NCBI RefSeq assembly: GCF_003143755.1
Contig: NZ_QFRI01000001.1
Span: 1,200,051-1,264,050, forward strand
Direction: 5' to 3'
DNA length: 64,000 nt
Origin: Algibacter marinivivus
GTDB lineage: Bacteria > Bacteroidota > Bacteroidia > Flavobacteriales > Flavobacteriaceae
Position numbers and translations under genes: made by a program. The notes beneath the pieces were generated by a model. The model saw nothing but the letters and a program-made list of their open reading frames with translations, was not told the origin of the DNA and did not search any database. Positions 62,720 through 64,000 of the stretch are shown here, piece after piece (the first letter of the stretch is position 1; each line of letters opens with the position of its first letter).

Positions 62720-62817
62720 CAGTGTTCAGTCTCAGTATGCAGTTGCTTACTCAAGATTGAATACGATATGCTAAACTCAACGGTTTATTGATAACTGAAT
62801 ACTGCGACTGAAAACTG
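62720..62817. repeat. 25-bp imperfect inverted repeat between moxR and DUF58 genes
   Basis: The arms lie at 62720-62744 and 62793-62817 (starting CAGTGTTCAGTCTCAGT and AACTGAATACTGCGACTG) and match 22 of 25 bases when inverted. The shape is typical of the CAGTTTTCAGT-type repeats that occur between genes in this phylum. It separates moxR from its DUF58 partner by 121 bp inside the operon. Confidence 0.6.
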
Positions 62818-62829
62818 TTTACTGAATAG

Positions 62830-63696
62830 ATGGATACTAAAGAATTACTAAAAAAAGTACGTAAGATAGAGATTAAGACACGCCGTTTGTCTGATCATAT
62901 TTTTGGAGGAGAATATCATTCTACTTTCAAAGGACGTGGTATGACTTTTAGTGAAGTGCGCCAATATCAATTTGGAGATGATGTTAGGAATATTGATTGG
63001 AATGTTACTGCGCGTTACAACGAACCTTATGTAAAAGTTTTTGAAGAAGAACGCGAACTTACCATGATGCTTATGGTAGATGTTTCGGGTTCTGAATTAT
63101 TTGGGACAGAGCAGCAATTTAAAAACGAGGTAGTTACAGAAATTGCCGCAACATTAGCGTTTTCAGCAACACAGAATAATGATAAAATTGGTCTCATTTT
63201 ATTTTCAGACCAAGTAGAATTATACATACCACCTAAAAAAGGGCGTTCGCACGTGCTTCGTATTATTCGTGAGTTAATCGAATTTCAACCTGAAAGCAGA
63301 CAAACCAATTTAGCCGAAGCTTTAAAATTTATGCAAAACGTCATGAAAAAGAAGGCTATTGTATTTGTATTGTCTGATTTTATAGCGGATGATTATCATC
63401 AAACCATGAAAATTGTTTCTGGTAAACACGATGTAACTGGAATTAGAGTGTATGATAAACGTGAAGAAGACATTCCAAACTTAGGCATGGTACAAATGCA
63501 AGATGAAGAAACTGGCGAGTTGATGCTAGTAAACACATCATCAAAAAAAGTACGACTTAATTATGGGAAATTCTACAGTCAAAAAGTAGATTATTATAAA
63601 GAAAGCTTCACTAAATCTGGTGCAGGTGCTATTGATTGTCGTGTAGACGAAAGCTATGTGAAAAAATTATTAGGGTATTTTAAAAGAAGGGGATAA
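62830..63696 (+). CDS. DUF58 domain-containing protein (vWA-like)
   Basis: The 288-residue protein shows the DUF58 signature RGMTFSEVRQYQFGDDVRNI and a vWA-like domain with MIDAS D-x-S-x-S in MLMVDVSGSELFG. It is the usual partner of MoxR and is second in the Bat operon. Its ATG lies 121 bp after the moxR stop, behind an inverted repeat. The stop at 63696 is followed by a tandem GTTAAAA array. Confidence 0.92.
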   Translation: MDTKELLKKVRKIEIKTRRLSDHIFGGEYHSTFKGRGMTFSEVRQYQFGDDVRNIDWNVTARYNEPYVKVFEEERELTMMLMVDVSGSELFGTEQQFKNEVVTEIAATLAFSATQNNDKIGLILFSDQVELYIPPKKGRSHVLRIIRELIEFQPESRQTNLAEALKFMQNVMKKKAIVFVLSDFIADDYHQTMKIVSGKHDVTGIRVYDKREEDIPNLGMVQMQDEETGELMLVNTSSKKVRLNYGKFYSQKVDYYKESFTKSGAGAIDCRVDESYVKKLLGYFKRRG

Positions 63697-63700
63697 TCTA

Positions 63701-63730
63701 GTTAAAAGTTAAAAGTTAAAAGTTAAAAGT
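63701..63730 (+). repeat. Tandem heptamer GTTAAAA, about four copies
   Basis: GTTAAAA repeats four times, plus the first two bases of a fifth, in the gap after the DUF58 gene. It is a simple array prone to slippage. Confidence 0.85.
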
Positions 63731-63752
63731 GATAAGAGATAAGTTTCAAAAT

Positions 63753-64000
63753 ATGAATTATAGTAAGAAGAAGATATTTATGATTAATCATAGGTGCTTT
63801 TTAGCTCTTACCTTCTTATTATTCACTTTTACTACTAAAGCTCAAGTTTCATCAACTATCGATTCAACTTCAATAAAAATTGGAGAACAAATTACTTACC
63901 ATATTCAAGTTGAAGCAGACACTACAGATTTAGTTGTTTTTCCAGAGGGACAAACCTTTACGCCTCTAGAAATGATAGAATCCTATGATATTGATACGCT
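63753..64000 (+). CDS. Secreted or membrane Bat-operon protein, N-terminal part (3' end outside window)
   Basis: The frame from ATG 63753 stays open to the end of the window: 82 residues begin MNYSKKKIFMINHRCFLALT, with a signal peptide ending near TTKAQV, then a beta-rich start (SSTIDSTSIKIGEQITYHIQ). The second in-frame ATG at 63780 is also possible. In this operon type the gene after DUF58 encodes an envelope protein with a BatD-like N-terminus, and the IKIGEQI-type start fits. The function cannot be tested from this fragment. Confidence 0.65.
   Translation, partial: MNYSKKKIFMINHRCFLALTFLLFTFTTKAQVSSTIDSTSIKIGEQITYHIQVEADTTDLVVFPEGQTFTPLEMIESYDIDT

Noticed and set aside
63701-63730. Heptamer array as a phase-variation switch
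   Set aside because: It lies between genes and more than 20 bp before the next ATG, outside any coding frame; no promoter spacing role is visible.

Overview
The window is an AT-rich chromosome segment from a marine-type member of the Flavobacteriaceae (Bacteroidota). Evidence: a type IX secretion (T9SS) gliding-motility C-terminal sorting domain, TSP3-repeat OmpA proteins, an RNase H with an N-terminal viroplasmin domain, the acpP-fabF-rnc-IPExxxVDY-pyk gene order, DUF1800/DUF1501 pairs, a MoxR-DUF58 (Bat) operon, and promoters of the Bacteroidota type (TTTG, about 19 bp, TAnnTTTG). Most of it is ordinary core chromosome. No phage, plasmid, CRISPR or complete insertion sequence was seen.

Layout. 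1-8.1 kb: 3' part of recJ, an MFS exporter, lpxH-like hydrolase, queD with two tiny membrane-protein genes upstream, a MATE exporter, a GNAT enzyme, a universal stress protein, tRNA-Ala(GGC) and a FucP/NagP-type sugar permease followed by the wreck of a nagX-like gene. 8.5-19.7 kb: a minus-strand block with glpD, a hydrolase, addB-like nuclease, ompA, kbl and addA-like helicase-nuclease. 19.8-27.9 kb: superoxide dismutase, purF, a PfkB kinase, rnhA, purN, then acpP-fabF-rnc. 28-35 kb: IPExxxVDY protein, pyk, a MocR regulator facing a PNPOx/GNAT/DUF1272 operon, dinB, CYTH and YCII proteins. 35.6-49.1 kb: a repeat-rich T9SS cargo protein, pbpC, and an alpha-2-macroglobulin, the last two separated by an accessory insertion. 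49.3-61.5 kb: asparaginase-like enzyme, ALDH7, an OmpA/HhH pair, DUF1800-DUF1501, a propeller-like lipoprotein, an AlbA_2 protein, an SDR and a DUF4382 lipoprotein. 61.7-64 kb: the start of the moxR-DUF58-Bat operon.

The most unusual signals are non-coding. (1) Two loci (41.25-43.50 kb and 56.43-58.04 kb) carry different minus-strand cargo genes between the same two flanking sequences. One flank is a composite repeat (GGGCGTTACC...TAACGC plus TTCGTTTAACGTCCACTGT). The other is a 75-bp element, 71/75 identical between loci, that contains a hairpin and a promoter-like box. The cargo boundary at each locus is an exact 8-bp inverted repeat whose variable dinucleotide matches within a locus but differs between loci. 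This looks like a gene-cassette system without a visible recombinase. (2) Two tandem, near-identical small-RNA-like units lie between the sod and purF genes on the minus strand. A third small transcription unit near 58.2 kb contains an exact 11-nt complement of their single-stranded motif. (3) A modular dispersed repeat occurs five times in the window, with smaller palindromes nested in it.

All functional statements come from reading motifs and from family knowledge; no database search was run.
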